The notes below the pieces were generated by a model. It ran no database searches. It saw only the letters and a list, made by a program, of their open reading frames with translations, and was not told where the DNA came from. Below, piece after piece: positions 8,779 to 16,998 of a stretch of DNA of 64,000 bases. Both the position numbers and the translations under genes were made by a program. This DNA is from Actinospineispora acaciae DSM 45401 (GTDB lineage Bacteria; Actinomycetota; Actinomycetes; Mycobacteriales; Pseudonocardiaceae), in NCBI RefSeq assembly GCF_000620785.1, contig NZ_JIAI01000002.1, positions 124,001 through 188,000 on the forward strand. The letters run 5' to 3'. Each line of letters begins with the position of its first letter. The first letter of the stretch is position 1.

Positions 8779-9758
8779 CCACAGCGACCGAGCCGATGCG
8801 GCTGCGGGTCGAGACCTGGGACCCCGCCTACGGCGCGAGCACCGAGGAACCGGCCGAACTGGGCCGCTCCAGCGCGCAGGTCACGCTGGACGTCGAGGTC
8901 GACGAGTCGCGCTGGCGCCCGGTCGACCCCGACCCGAGCGCGGACCGCACCGAGGCGGCGGTGCTGTTCGTGGACGGCGTGCGCCGGATCGACGCGATGG
9001 CCTGGATCCCCGGGCCGGACAGCGACCCGGACACCGTCTCGCTCGCGCTCTGCGCCTCCTACGCCGCCGGCGCCGTGCGCTGCCAACCGGCCGGCGCCCG
9101 GCTGCTCACCGCCGAGGTCCGCCGGGGCCTGTTCAGCATCTCCGAGCGCGCCACCGACCTGCCCACCACTGCCGGGAGCTACCGGCGGGTCCGGGTGGCC
9201 GCGCACGGCGACCCCGGCCAGGACCTCAACCTGGCCGTGCAGCGCGAGCTGGCCACCGTCGAAGCGGCGGTGGCCGAGTCCGCCGCGCTGGAGTCCGGCG
9301 GTGGCGACGACGTGCTGGTGGTGGACGGCCCACTGCGCGGCCGGGCGCACCTGCCGCGCGCGCTCGGCTTCATCAAGACGCACCGCAGCGAGTACCTGCC
9401 GCCGGCCCAGCACCGCATCGTCGGCGCCCTGGAGCCCGGCCAGCGCACCCCGGTGTTCGCGCTGGGCACCAGCTGGCGGCGCTGCTCGTGGTACCTCAAG
9501 CTGCCCGGCCGCCCCGGCGCGCCGTGGGCAGGGGTGGTGCGGGTGGAGTGCTCGGCGGAGCTGCCGGTGGCCGAGGTGGTCGAGCTGGCCAACCGCTCGC
9601 AGCCGATGCTCGCCCGGTACGCCTCGTCCGAGTACAAGGACGCCCGCGCCCCGCAGAACCTGTACCCGATCGCCGGCCTGGAGCGCGAGCTGCGCCGCCG
9701 CCTCGGTGACCGCGCGCTGCTCTACCGCGCCATCCGGAGGGCCGCGATCTCAATGTGA
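8775..9758 (+). CDS. Conserved protein resembling NurA nucleases
   Basis: 327 residues, no signal peptide. The arrangement suggests the RNase H-like NurA fold: a first acidic strand FVDGVRRID with Asp67, a second VLVVDGPLRG near residue 180, then LGFIKTHRSEYLPP. These are the spots where NurA nucleases have DG, DG and a Lys motif. NurA normally works with the HerA ATPase to resect DNA ends. No HerA gene is in the window, but sbcCD is about 1.2 kb upstream. The gene is coupled to TetR by an ATGA overlap. The family call rests on motif spacing only and could be wrong. Confidence 0.5.
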   Translation: MTTATEPMRLRVETWDPAYGASTEEPAELGRSSAQVTLDVEVDESRWRPVDPDPSADRTEAAVLFVDGVRRIDAMAWIPGPDSDPDTVSLALCASYAAGAVRCQPAGARLLTAEVRRGLFSISERATDLPTTAGSYRRVRVAAHGDPGQDLNLAVQRELATVEAAVAESAALESGGGDDVLVVDGPLRGRAHLPRALGFIKTHRSEYLPPAQHRIVGALEPGQRTPVFALGTSWRRCSWYLKLPGRPGAPWAGVVRVECSAELPVAEVVELANRSQPMLARYASSEYKDARAPQNLYPIAGLERELRRRLGDRALLYRAIRRAAISM

Positions 9759-9767
9759 CGGTCTAAT

Positions 9768-10685
9768 GTGATCGCCGTGACAGACATCGGCTTCGTGGAC
9801 CGGGTGGCCATCGTGACCGGGGCCGGTGGCGGCCTGGGCCGGACCTACGCGCTGGAGCTGGCCGCCCGCGGCGCGTCTGTCGTGGTCAACGACCTCGGCG
9901 GGTCGGCGGCCGGGGTCGGCGCGGACGCCTCCGCCGCGCAGAAGGTCGTCGACGAGATCCACGCGGCCGGCGGAGCCGCCGTCGCCTCGCACGACTCGGT
10001 GGCCACGCCCGAGGGCGGCCAGGCCATCGTCTCGGCCGCGCTGGAGGCGTTCGGCAAGGTCGACATCGTGATCAACAACGCCGGCATCCTGCGCGACAGG
10101 ACGTTCGCCAAGCTCGCCCACGAGGACCTGGACGCCGTGCTCGACGTGCACCTCAAGGGCGCCTTCCATGTCACCCAGCCGGCGTTCCGGGCGATGAAGG
10201 AGAACAACTACGGCCGGATCGTGTTCACCGCGTCCAACGCCGGCGTGCTCGGCAACTTCGGCCAGACCAACTACGGCGCGGCCAAGATGGGCCTGGTCGG
10301 GCTGAACAATGTGCTCGCCCTCGAAGGCGCCAAGAACAACATCAAGAGCAACGTGATCTGCCCGCTCGCGCGCACCCGGCTCACCGAGGAGCTGCTCGGC
10401 CCGCTCGCCGACGCCCTGGACCCCGAGCTGGTCACCCCGATGGTGGTCTACCTGGCCAGCGAGGCCTGCGAGTACACCCACGAGATCTTCTCCGCCGGCG
10501 GCGGCCGGTACGCCCGGATGTTCGTCGGCCTGACCCCCGGCTGGTTCGCCGGCAAGGGCGCCGCCGTGTCCGCCGAGGACGTGGCCGCGCACCTCGACGA
10601 CATCCGCGCCCAGGACGGCTACATCGTGCCTAGCTCGGTGACGGACGAGCTCGGCGCCCTGCTCCCGCTGCTGCAATCGGACTAG
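9768..10685 (+). CDS. Short-chain dehydrogenase, (3R)-hydroxyacyl-CoA dehydrogenase type
   Basis: 305 residues. The cofactor loop TGAGGGLG is at 17-24, NNAG at 103-106, and the catalytic residues are Ser156, Tyr169 and Lys173 (YGAAK). The long NDLGGS loop after strand 2 and the ALEGAKNNIKSNVICP stretch after the active site resemble the dehydrogenase domain of peroxisomal multifunctional enzyme type 2, which oxidises 3-hydroxyacyl-CoA. No hydratase domain is attached. Starts GTG 9768 and GTG 9777 are both possible; neither has a good ribosome site. The 3' end overlaps the broken permease gene on the other strand. Confidence 0.85.
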   Translation: MIAVTDIGFVDRVAIVTGAGGGLGRTYALELAARGASVVVNDLGGSAAGVGADASAAQKVVDEIHAAGGAAVASHDSVATPEGGQAIVSAALEAFGKVDIVINNAGILRDRTFAKLAHEDLDAVLDVHLKGAFHVTQPAFRAMKENNYGRIVFTASNAGVLGNFGQTNYGAAKMGLVGLNNVLALEGAKNNIKSNVICPLARTRLTEELLGPLADALDPELVTPMVVYLASEACEYTHEIFSAGGGRYARMFVGLTPGWFAGKGAAVSAEDVAAHLDDIRAQDGYIVPSSVTDELGALLPLLQSD

Positions 10686-11609
10686 CCCGGTACCCGAGCC
10701 AGGTCACCAGCGCGGCGAGGGCGACGAACAGCGCCGAGGTGATGGCCTGCAGCGGCCAGTAGTGGGCGTCGGGCTGGTAGTTCTTGTAGACCTGGGTGAT
10801 GCCGGCGGCCCGCAGGCAGTCTTGTCGCCATGACAGTTCTGAGCAGAAAAAGCCGGCCTCGTCGAGAGATATCTCGAAGCTGCCGGCCTTGTAGCCGAAG
10901 CTCCGGCCGAAGGCATCGTCGGGAACCGCGAAGAAGTTCCCCTTCTCGTCGATGACGGCCGGAACGGTGACCCGCGGTCGGGCAGGTAGTCGTAGCGGGT
11001 CAGCAGGACGGCCAGGAAGATGGCGCTCCAGGCCAGGACGGTGGCGACGGTCGCGGTCATGGTGCCGCGCAGCAGCGCCCCGGCGGCGGCGGCGATCGCG
11101 AACGCCAGCAGCAGCGAGCCGACCGGGGCCACCCCGGTGATGTCGAACTGCAGCGGCTTGATGCGCGCCGCGGGCGAGAGCGAGTCGAACGGGCGCAGCG
11201 CCCAGCCGGCGAGCGCGGTGAGCGCGGCCATGCCGAGCGCCGGCGGGATGACGACGGTCAACGAGGCGGCCCACCACCGGAGCCGGGAGGTCCGCTGGGT
11301 CAGCGCCAGCAGGTGCGTCCGCTGTTGCAGCTCGCGCCCGTAGAGCCCGACCCCGCAGATCCATCCGACCAGCGGCGCGACCGCCCACAGCCCGATCCGC
11401 GCGACCCCGCCGAAGCCCGGGTAGGGGCTCATGAACGCGAGGTTCACGTCGCGGCACCTCGGCGCGTCCAGGCAGGCCCGGACGCCGAGGCTCGACGCGT
11501 CCGTGACGAGCACGATGTGGCCCACGGTGAGCGTCACGGCGGCGAGCAGCAGGATCGCGGCGCTGAGCAGCAGCGCGGTGCGCTGGCGGCGCCAGACCAG
11601 CCAGATCAT
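10630..11609 (-). pseudogene. ABC transporter permease, broken by a one-base frameshift
   Basis: Membrane partner of the ATPase at 11606-12478. The N-terminal part, from ATG 11609, gives clear helices (TALLLSAAILLLAAVTLTVG, then PLVGWICGVGLYGRELQQRT and an ALLRGTMTATVATVLAW region). At about 10975-10985 sense continues in another frame as RVTVPAVIDEKGNFFAVPDD, through a last helix (ITSALFVALAALVTWLGYRA), to a stop at 10630. The span is 980 bases, one short of a multiple of three, which fits loss of a single base. It may be real decay or a sequencing error. The intact product would have 326 residues. The start overlaps the ATPase stop (ATGA). Confidence 0.8.
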
Positions 11610-12478
11610 GCGACCTCCTCCCGGCCCGGCGCCCGCAGATAGCCCATGACCAGGTCGTCCAGGGTCGGGGTGCCGCGCCGGTAGCCCGCCGGGGCCGCCG
11701 TGCCGTGGATCAGGGCCGAGGTCTGCCGGCCGCGCGTCACGTGGTGCACCACCGTGGCGGGGTCCAGCGCGGAGGCGTCGGCCGGCCCGGTGACGTGGGA
11801 ATGGCCGGCCAGCAGCGCGTCGATGTCGCCGGCGAGCGTCACGGCGCCGTCGCGGAGCACGACCAGGTGGTCGCAGGCGTCCTCGAGGTCGGCGAGCACG
11901 TGCGAGGACATCAACACGGCCATCCCGGACTCGGCGACCTCGCCGAGCAGGGTGCCCATCACGTCGCGCCGGGCCAGCGGGTCGAGCTCGGCCAGCGGCT
12001 CGTCGAGCAGCAGCAGCGACGGCCGGCGGCCGAGCGCGACGGCCAGCGCGACCCGGGCGCGCTGGCCGGGGGACAGCTCCCGGATGCGCTGCCGAGGGCC
12101 GATGCCGGCGGCCGCCACCAGCGAGCGCGCGTAGCCGGCGTCCCACCGCCCGCCCCGGTTGAGCACCGCGGCGGCGCGGAGCATCTCGGCGACCCGGAAC
12201 CCGGGGTAGAGCGGCTTGTCCTGCGCCAGGAAGCTCATCTCGGCGGGCATCCGGCGGCGGTCGATCGGCTCGCCGAACACCTCCACCCGGCCGCCGGTGG
12301 GCTCCAACAGCCCGGTGGCCAGCATCAACAGCGTGGTCTTGCCCGCCCCGTTGGGGCCGACCAGCGCCGCGACCCGGCCGGCGGGCAGCTCCACCGTGGC
12401 CTCCCGCAACGCCCAGTGCCGGCGGCCGAACCGCTTGGCCACCCGTTCGAGCCGTAGCGCGGGCCCGCCGTCATTCAT
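11606..12478 (-). CDS. ABC transporter ATP-binding protein
   Basis: 290 residues. Walker A GPNGAGKT lies near residue 40, the signature is the variant LSPGQRARVALA near 140, Walker B LLLLDEPLAELDP near 160, and the switch His is in SSHVLADLE. The Q-loop LAQDKPLYPGF is normal. It is the second gene of a regulator-ATPase-permease operon: its start overlaps the stop of the GntR gene (12471-12478) and its stop overlaps the permease start. YtrA-type operons of this layout usually serve antibiotic or cell-wall stress. Because the permease is frameshifted the transporter may be inactive. Confidence 0.93.
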   Translation of the reverse strand: MNDGGPALRLERVAKRFGRRHWALREATVELPAGRVAALVGPNGAGKTTLLMLATGLLEPTGGRVEVFGEPIDRRRMPAEMSFLAQDKPLYPGFRVAEMLRAAAVLNRGGRWDAGYARSLVAAAGIGPRQRIRELSPGQRARVALAVALGRRPSLLLLDEPLAELDPLARRDVMGTLLGEVAESGMAVLMSSHVLADLEDACDHLVVLRDGAVTLAGDIDALLAGHSHVTGPADASALDPATVVHHVTRGRQTSALIHGTAAPAGYRRGTPTLDDLVMGYLRAPGREEVA

Positions 12479-12863
12479 CCGTTCCCCCTCCGTAGTGTCC
12501 GTCCCGTACGTCGGCGACCAGCGCGTCCACGTCCTCGCGCGCCAGCCCGGCCGCGCGCGCCCGCGCCATCCAGGCGTCCAGCTCCGCGCGCAGCCGTTCG
12601 TCCCCGTCCGTCCCCGGCCGGGCCAGCGACCGCAGCACGAACGTGCCCAGGCCGGGCCTCGGCCGCACCAGGCCTTCGCGTTCCAGCTCCCGATACGCCT
12701 TGAGCACCGTGTTCGGGTTGACGGCGGTGGCGGCCACGACCTCCTTCGCGGTGGGCAGCCGGTCGCCCGGTCGCAACGTGCCCAACCGAAGCGCCTGCGT
12801 GACCTGCGCCACGATCTGCAGGTACGTCGGCACCCCCGACCGCCGCTCGATCCGGAACTCCAC
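12471..12863 (-). CDS. GntR-family regulator, YtrA type
   Basis: About 130 residues: a winged helix (RSGVPTYLQIVAQVTQALRL, RLPTAKEVVAATAVNPNTVLKAYRELE, then GTFVL) followed by a short helical dimerisation tail of about 50 residues. That short tail, and position as first gene before an ATPase and a permease, define the YtrA subfamily. GTG 12863 fits an AGCAGG site; TTG 12872 is an in-frame alternative. An inverted repeat at 12881-12896 lies just upstream and is the likely self-repression site. Confidence 0.88.
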   Translation of the reverse strand: MEFRIERRSGVPTYLQIVAQVTQALRLGTLRPGDRLPTAKEVVAATAVNPNTVLKAYRELEREGLVRPRPGLGTFVLRSLARPGTDGDERLRAELDAWMARARAAGLAREDVDALVADVRDGHYGGGTDE

Positions 12864-12880
12864 CCCGGCCAACCTGCTTT

Positions 12881-12896
12881 CACTAAGTAATTAGTG
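12881..12896. promoter_or_regulatory. YtrA-type operator
   Basis: CACTAA (12881-12886) and TTAGTG (12891-12896) form a perfect inverted repeat around GTAA. It lies 17 bases before the regulator's likely GTG start, in an AT-rich pocket unlike the surrounding DNA. Regulators of the YtrA group bind short palindromes with TA-rich centres at their own promoters, so this is a good candidate operator; binding is inferred. Confidence 0.65.
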
Positions 12897-12948
12897 GAAT
12901 GGTGGTGGCGCGGCGGATCGACTGTCAAGCCCGAACCCGGGTAACGAT

Positions 12949-12968
12949 GTAGTACACGGTCGTAGTAC
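12949..12968 (+). promoter_or_regulatory. Direct repeats in the toxin-antitoxin promoter
   Basis: GTAGTAC occurs twice, at 12949-12955 and 12962-12968, 13 bases apart, directly upstream of the antitoxin GTG at 12979. The second copy is only 10 bases from the start, which suggests a leaderless or nearly leaderless message. Antitoxins of the Phd class repress their own operon through short repeats in this position. Confidence 0.55.
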
Positions 12969-12978
12969 GCTTCTCGCC

Positions 12979-13251
12979 GTGTCCGAGGTGCCGGTACGCG
13001 ACCTGAACCAGAACACCGCCGGTGTCCTGGCCAGGGTCAAGCGTGGCGAACAGATCGACATCACGGAGCGGGGCGCGGTCATCGCTCGCTTGATCCCGGC
13101 CCAGGTGAGTCCGCTCGCCGAGCTGATCGCGTCGGGCAAACTTCACCCGGCCACCGCCAGCGGGCCGGTCCCGCGACCGTCGGGCCCGGTTCGTACCGAT
13201 CACGAGGCCGGGGAGCTGCTTCGCGAGATGCGCGACGACGAGCGGTTCTAG
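12979..13251 (+). CDS. Type II antitoxin, Phd/YefM family
   Basis: 90 residues. The N-terminal DNA-binding half reads VPVRDLNQNTAGVLARVKRG, then IDITERGAVIARLIPA, the standard Phd/YefM pattern. The C-terminal tail is Arg/Glu-rich (GELLREMRDDERF) and should wrap and block the toxin. Start GTG 12979. The toxin gene begins two bases after the stop. The pair is a normal VapBC-like module with a Phd-type antitoxin. Confidence 0.92.
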   Translation: MSEVPVRDLNQNTAGVLARVKRGEQIDITERGAVIARLIPAQVSPLAELIASGKLHPATASGPVPRPSGPVRTDHEAGELLREMRDDERF

Positions 13252-13252
13252 C

Positions 13253-13666
13253 GTGCCGAGTGCCGACCTGATCTACCTGGACACCGCCGCGCTGGTCAAG
13301 CTGGTGCGGCGGGAGCCGGAGAGCGACGCGCTGGCCGACTGGCTCGATACGCGAGCCGACGCCATGCTGGTGTCCTCCACGCTTGCCGAGGTCGAGCTGC
13401 CCAGGGCGTTGCGCCGTACCGAGCCGGAGTTGCTCGGTGACGTGCCGGCGCTGCTGTCACGGGTTGCCCGCTACGAGATCGACGACCTGGTCAGGTCCAC
13501 GGCCGCGGCGTATCCCGAACGCACCCTCCGCTCGCTCGACGCGATCCACCTGGCGACCGCACGGGCCGTGTTCGGCGGCAGGCTGAGCGCGTTCGTGACC
13601 TACGACCGCCGCCTGCGGGGCTGCGCGGAGACGCTCGGCCTGCCGGTTCGATCACCGTCGGGCTGA
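13253..13666 (+). CDS. vapC: PIN-domain toxin (VapC family)
   Basis: 137 residues. Ribonuclease toxin that normally cuts tRNA or rRNA when its antitoxin is degraded. The acidic active-site residues are in place: Asp10 (YLDTAAL), Glu46 (LAEVELPRAL), Asp96 (LDAIHLATA) and Asp118 (TYDRRL). Start GTG 13253 follows the antitoxin stop by one base, so translation is coupled. Full length with no sign of damage, unlike several neighbours. Confidence 0.94.
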   Translation: MPSADLIYLDTAALVKLVRREPESDALADWLDTRADAMLVSSTLAEVELPRALRRTEPELLGDVPALLSRVARYEIDDLVRSTAAAYPERTLRSLDAIHLATARAVFGGRLSAFVTYDRRLRGCAETLGLPVRSPSG

Positions 13667-13743
13667 CCGGGCGAGCCGGCTTGCGGGTGGCTGCCGGACC
13701 CGAGAAGCTGAACGCGCAACGAAGCGGCCGGAGGGAGCGCGGC

Positions 13744-14760
13744 ATGGACGTGGTGGAGTTCCGGCCGGAGCGTGAGCAGTACGCGTGGACGTTCGGCGGC
13801 GTCGCGCCGGTGGCCACGGTGACGCCGGGCACGGTGCTCAAGCTGTGGACCGAGGACGCCTTCGCCGGGCGGATCCGGTCGGTGGACGACCTGCCCACCG
13901 CGTCCTTACAGATGCCGGACGTCAACCCGCAGACCGGGCCGTTCCACGTCGAGGGCGCCGAGCCCGGCGACACGCTGGCGGTGCACTTCGTGAGCATCGA
14001 GCCGGCCAGGGACTGGGCGGCGTCCAGCACGATCCCGTTCTTCGGCGGCCTGACCGGCACCGACCGCACAGCCACCCTGCAGGAGCCGCTGCCCGAGCGC
14101 ACCTGGATCTACCACCTGGACCGGGCCCGCGGCACCGTCACGTTCCAACCGCACGGCGACGGCCCGAGCATCGACCTGCCGATCGACCCGATGCACGGCA
14201 CCGTCGGGGTCGCCCCGCCCGCCCGCGAGGTCCGCTCCTCGCTGGTGCCCGACACGTTCGGCGGCAACATGGACACCCCGGAGATGCGCGCGGGCGTGAC
14301 CTGTTACCTGGGCGTGAACGTGCCGGGCGCGCTGTTCTCCATCGGCGACGGGCACTACCGGCAGGGCGAGGGCGAGGCCTGCGGCACGGCGGTGGAAGGC
14401 GCCATGAACACCACGCTGCTGGTGGAGCTGATCAAGTCCGGGGCGAACGGAGCCCGCACCCCCGCCTGGCCCCGGATCGAGTCCGACGACGCGATCATGG
14501 TGGTCGGCTCGGCGCGGCCGCTGGAGGACGCCTGGCGGGCCAGCCAGGTGGAGATGATCGACTGGCTGGGCGAGCTGCTCGGACTGGACCGGCTGGACGC
14601 CTACGAGCTGCTCACCCAGATCGCGGAATGCCCGCTGGCCAACGTCTGCGACGTCAACTACAGCGCGGTCACCAAGGTGGCCAAGTCGCTGCTGCCGCCG
14701 GTGCGAGCGTTCGGCGGCATGCACGCCTACCTGCGCGAACAGGCCGCCGGCCAGAGATAG
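13744..14760 (+). CDS. Acetamidase/formamidase family amidohydrolase
   Basis: 338 residues, cytoplasmic. Family features include the central GDTLAVHFVSIEP, PMHGTVGVAPP, DTFGGNMDTPEMRAG and the Gly-rich GDGHYRQGEGEACGTAVEG, all typical of FmdA/AmdA proteins that release ammonia from short amides such as formamide. ATG 13744 has a GGAGGG site upstream. Nine bases separate it from the following SDR gene, so the two are one operon with the damaged LLM gene. The natural substrate is not evident; an SDR-LLM partner set suggests a larger amide or lactam-derived compound. Confidence 0.9.
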   Translation: MDVVEFRPEREQYAWTFGGVAPVATVTPGTVLKLWTEDAFAGRIRSVDDLPTASLQMPDVNPQTGPFHVEGAEPGDTLAVHFVSIEPARDWAASSTIPFFGGLTGTDRTATLQEPLPERTWIYHLDRARGTVTFQPHGDGPSIDLPIDPMHGTVGVAPPAREVRSSLVPDTFGGNMDTPEMRAGVTCYLGVNVPGALFSIGDGHYRQGEGEACGTAVEGAMNTTLLVELIKSGANGARTPAWPRIESDDAIMVVGSARPLEDAWRASQVEMIDWLGELLGLDRLDAYELLTQIAECPLANVCDVNYSAVTKVAKSLLPPVRAFGGMHAYLREQAAGQR

Positions 14761-14769
14761 GAGCTGCAC

Positions 14770-15531
14770 ATGGATCTCGGACTAAAGGACCGGCGGGTGC
14801 TGGTCACCGGCGGCAGCAAGGGCATCGGCAGGCGGATCGCGGAGACGTTCGCCGACGAGGGCGCCCAGGTGGCCATCTGCGCCCGCAACGCCGACGAGGT
14901 GAAGGCCACCGTGGAGGCGCTGGCCGCGCGCGGCGGGCGGGCCAGCGGGCGCGCGCTGGACGTGGCCGACGAGGCCGCGCTGGCCGCCTGGGTGACCGAC
15001 ACCGCCGCCGAGCTGGGCGGGCTGGACGTCCTGGTGGCCAACGTGAGCGCGCTGGCCATCCCGGACGATGCGGACAGCTGGCGCGCCGAGTTCGAGGTCG
15101 ACCTGATGCACACCGTGCGCCTGGTGACCGCCGCCCTGCCCTACCTGGAGCGCAGCGACGCCGCCTCCGTGGTCGCGGTGTCCAGCGTGTCCGGCCGTGA
15201 GATCGACTTCGCCGCCGGCCCGTACGGCACGTTCAAGGCCGCGCTGATCCACTACATCCAGGGCCTGGCGTACCAGCTGGCCGCCAAGGGCATCCGGGCG
15301 AACACCGTCTCGCCCGGCAACGTCTACTTCCCCGGCGGCGTCTGGGAGAACATCGAGCAGAGCAACCCGGACCTGTTCGCGCACGCGCTGGGCCTGAACC
15401 CGACCGGCCGGATGGCCAACCCCGAGGAGGTCGCGCGCGCCGTCGTGTTCGTGGCCAGCCCCGCCGTCCCGTTCATGACCGGCACCAACCTCGTGGTGGA
15501 CGGCGCCCTCACCCGAGGCGTCCAGTTCTGA
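14770..15531 (+). CDS. Short-chain dehydrogenase/reductase
   Basis: 253 residues. The cofactor motif TGGSKGIG is at 13-20, the catalytic Ser is in VAVSSVSG, and the Tyr/Lys pair is in YGTFKAAL. The C-terminus MTGTNLVVDGALTRG is typical of classical SDRs. The NAG motif is replaced by ANVSA, which is unusual but seen in the family. The start has a good GGAG site (ATAGGAGCTGCAC). It is the second gene of the amidase operon. Substrate unknown. Confidence 0.9.
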   Translation: MDLGLKDRRVLVTGGSKGIGRRIAETFADEGAQVAICARNADEVKATVEALAARGGRASGRALDVADEAALAAWVTDTAAELGGLDVLVANVSALAIPDDADSWRAEFEVDLMHTVRLVTAALPYLERSDAASVVAVSSVSGREIDFAAGPYGTFKAALIHYIQGLAYQLAAKGIRANTVSPGNVYFPGGVWENIEQSNPDLFAHALGLNPTGRMANPEEVARAVVFVASPAVPFMTGTNLVVDGALTRGVQF

Positions 15532-15543
15532 CGGTGGCGGGGA

Positions 15544-16351
15544 ATGTCCGGACTGGTGGCGGCGGCGCGGGAGCGGCTGGGCCTGGTGGGGGTGTGGCTG
15601 GCGCCGCCGACCCTGGGACACCGGCATCGCGAACGTCTGGGCGCGCCACGGCGCGGCCATGCACGCCGGCGCGGCGACGCTGGCCGAGGCCTACCCCGGC
15701 CGGTTCGTGCTCGGGGTCGGGGTGAGCCATCGCGGCCTGGTCGAGCTGGTCGGGGGCGACTACCGCCGGCCGGTGGACCACATGCGCGGCTACCTCGACG
15801 ACATGGACGCCGCGCGCCCCCGGTCCCTCGAGCCGCCGCAACCGTTCGTCCGGGTCCTCGCCGCGCTCGGGCCGAAGATGCTGGACCTGGCGCGCGACCG
15901 CACCGACGGCGCGCTCCCGTTCCTGGTGCCCGTCGAGCACACCGAGCGCGCCCGCCAGGCCCTCGGCCCCGACCGGCTGCTGGTGACCCACCAGGCCGTC
16001 GTGCTCGAACGCGACCCGGCCGCGGCCAGGGCGATCGTGCGGGCCAACTTCGGGTCCCTCGGCGATCCCTCCTCGGTCTACGCGCGCAACCTCGCCAGGC
16101 TCGGCTACGGGCCGGACCACCTCGCGGACGGCCTCAGCGACCGCCTGGTCGACGCCCTCGTCGCCCGGGGTGACGAGGCCGCCATCGCCCGCCGCGTCCG
16201 CCACCACATCGACGCCGGCGCCGATCACGTCCTGATCCACCCGCTCACCAGCGAAAACGTCCTGACACGCCCCACCCCGGAGGACGCGCTGGTCGCCGCC
16301 CAGACCCTGGAGCACCTCGCCCCGGCCCTGATCAACACAGGTGGTGCCTAG
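15544..16351 (+). pseudogene. LLM-class (F420-dependent) oxidoreductase with internal deletion
   Basis: The 5' part from ATG 15544 encodes RERLGLVGVWLAPPT, the first strand of the MSMEG_4141-like branch of F420-dependent oxidoreductases. At about 15612-15617 the sense jumps to another frame with DTGIANVWARHGAAMHAGA, then GRFVLGVGVSH and a normal C-terminus to 16351. About 50 residues between the first strand and the TGIANVWA strand are missing, so this is a deletion plus frameshift and not a simple read error. A product starting at ATG 15659 (230 residues) is possible but would lack the first quarter of the barrel. Third gene of the amidase operon. Confidence 0.8.
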
Positions 16352-16603
16352 CCCCACCACTGGACGAGCAGAAGGTGGACCTCCTGAGGCTCTTCCAGGA
16401 TCAGGTACACCACCCTGCCCGGCGCGGCCCGGGCCGAACGCCCAGCGGCGCACCGCGCCGTCGGGGTTGTCCTCGTGCTGCGGGGTGCCGTTCCACGGGG
16501 TGAGCTGGAGGACTTCCAGGAGCGTGGCGTAATCGTCCAGGGCCTGCCGCGGCAGGGCGGCGACCTGCGAGAACGTCTGCGGGTCGGGGACGATCCGGTA
16601 CAC
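16348..16603 (-). pseudogene. RelE/ParE-like toxin, frameshifted
   Basis: From GTG 16603 the frame reads MYRIVPDPQTFSQVAALP, then LTPWNGTPQHEDNPDGAVRRWAFGPGRAG, as in small RelE-fold toxins paired with DUF6247 proteins. At about 16408-16414 it needs a shift to continue as VVYLILEEPQEVHLLLVQWWG and a stop at 16348. The span is 256 bases, one over a multiple of three, and the extra base is in a GGG run (GGCAGGGTGGTG). Restored, it would be 84 residues. Only one base separates its start from the DUF6247 stop. Either the toxin is dead or the base is an error. The end overlaps the LLM gene end. Confidence 0.7.
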
Positions 16604-16604
16604 C

Positions 16605-16940
16605 TCAGGCGCTGGCCTGCCGTCGCCGTACCAGCTCCGTCATGTCCTCGAACGACCCGGCGTCCGGGTTGGCGCCCGTGCGCGTGATCTGCTCGGCCTT
16701 GGCCAGCATCCGGTAGTACGAACCGGGCTCGTGCATCTCCATGTAGGCGGTGTGCCGCCACTTGTTCAGCAGTTCGTGCAGGTCGGCGAGGTCCTGTGAC
16801 TGCTTCACCCGTTCCAGCACAATCCGCCACTCGCGGTCGAACTCGACGGCCAGCGTCGACGTCAAGCACGCCCTGATGGCCTGTGGATCCGGCGGGGGCG
16901 GACCCGGCGCGGGATCCGAGGCCGCAGCGGGGGAAGCCAT
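16605..16940 (-). CDS. DUF6247 family protein, probable antitoxin partner
   Basis: 111 residues. The start is Pro-rich and flexible, then a helical domain with EFDREWRIVLERVKQSQDLA, LLNKWRHTAYMEM and YRMLAKAEQI, the signature of the DUF6247 family of Pseudonocardiales and relatives. Those proteins are usually coded directly before a small RelE-like protein, as here, so an antitoxin role is inferred from context. ATG 16940 is chosen; no strong ribosome site is seen. It sits 58 bases after a 97-residue unknown gene in the same direction. Confidence 0.75.
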   Translation of the reverse strand: MASPAAASDPAPGPPPPDPQAIRACLTSTLAVEFDREWRIVLERVKQSQDLADLHELLNKWRHTAYMEMHEPGSYYRMLAKAEQITRTGANPDAGSFEDMTELVRRRQASA

Positions 16941-16998
16941 GACGAACACGATAGATGCCGCGGCCGGGCGAAGCGCCACCGCGCCCGAGGGACACGCG

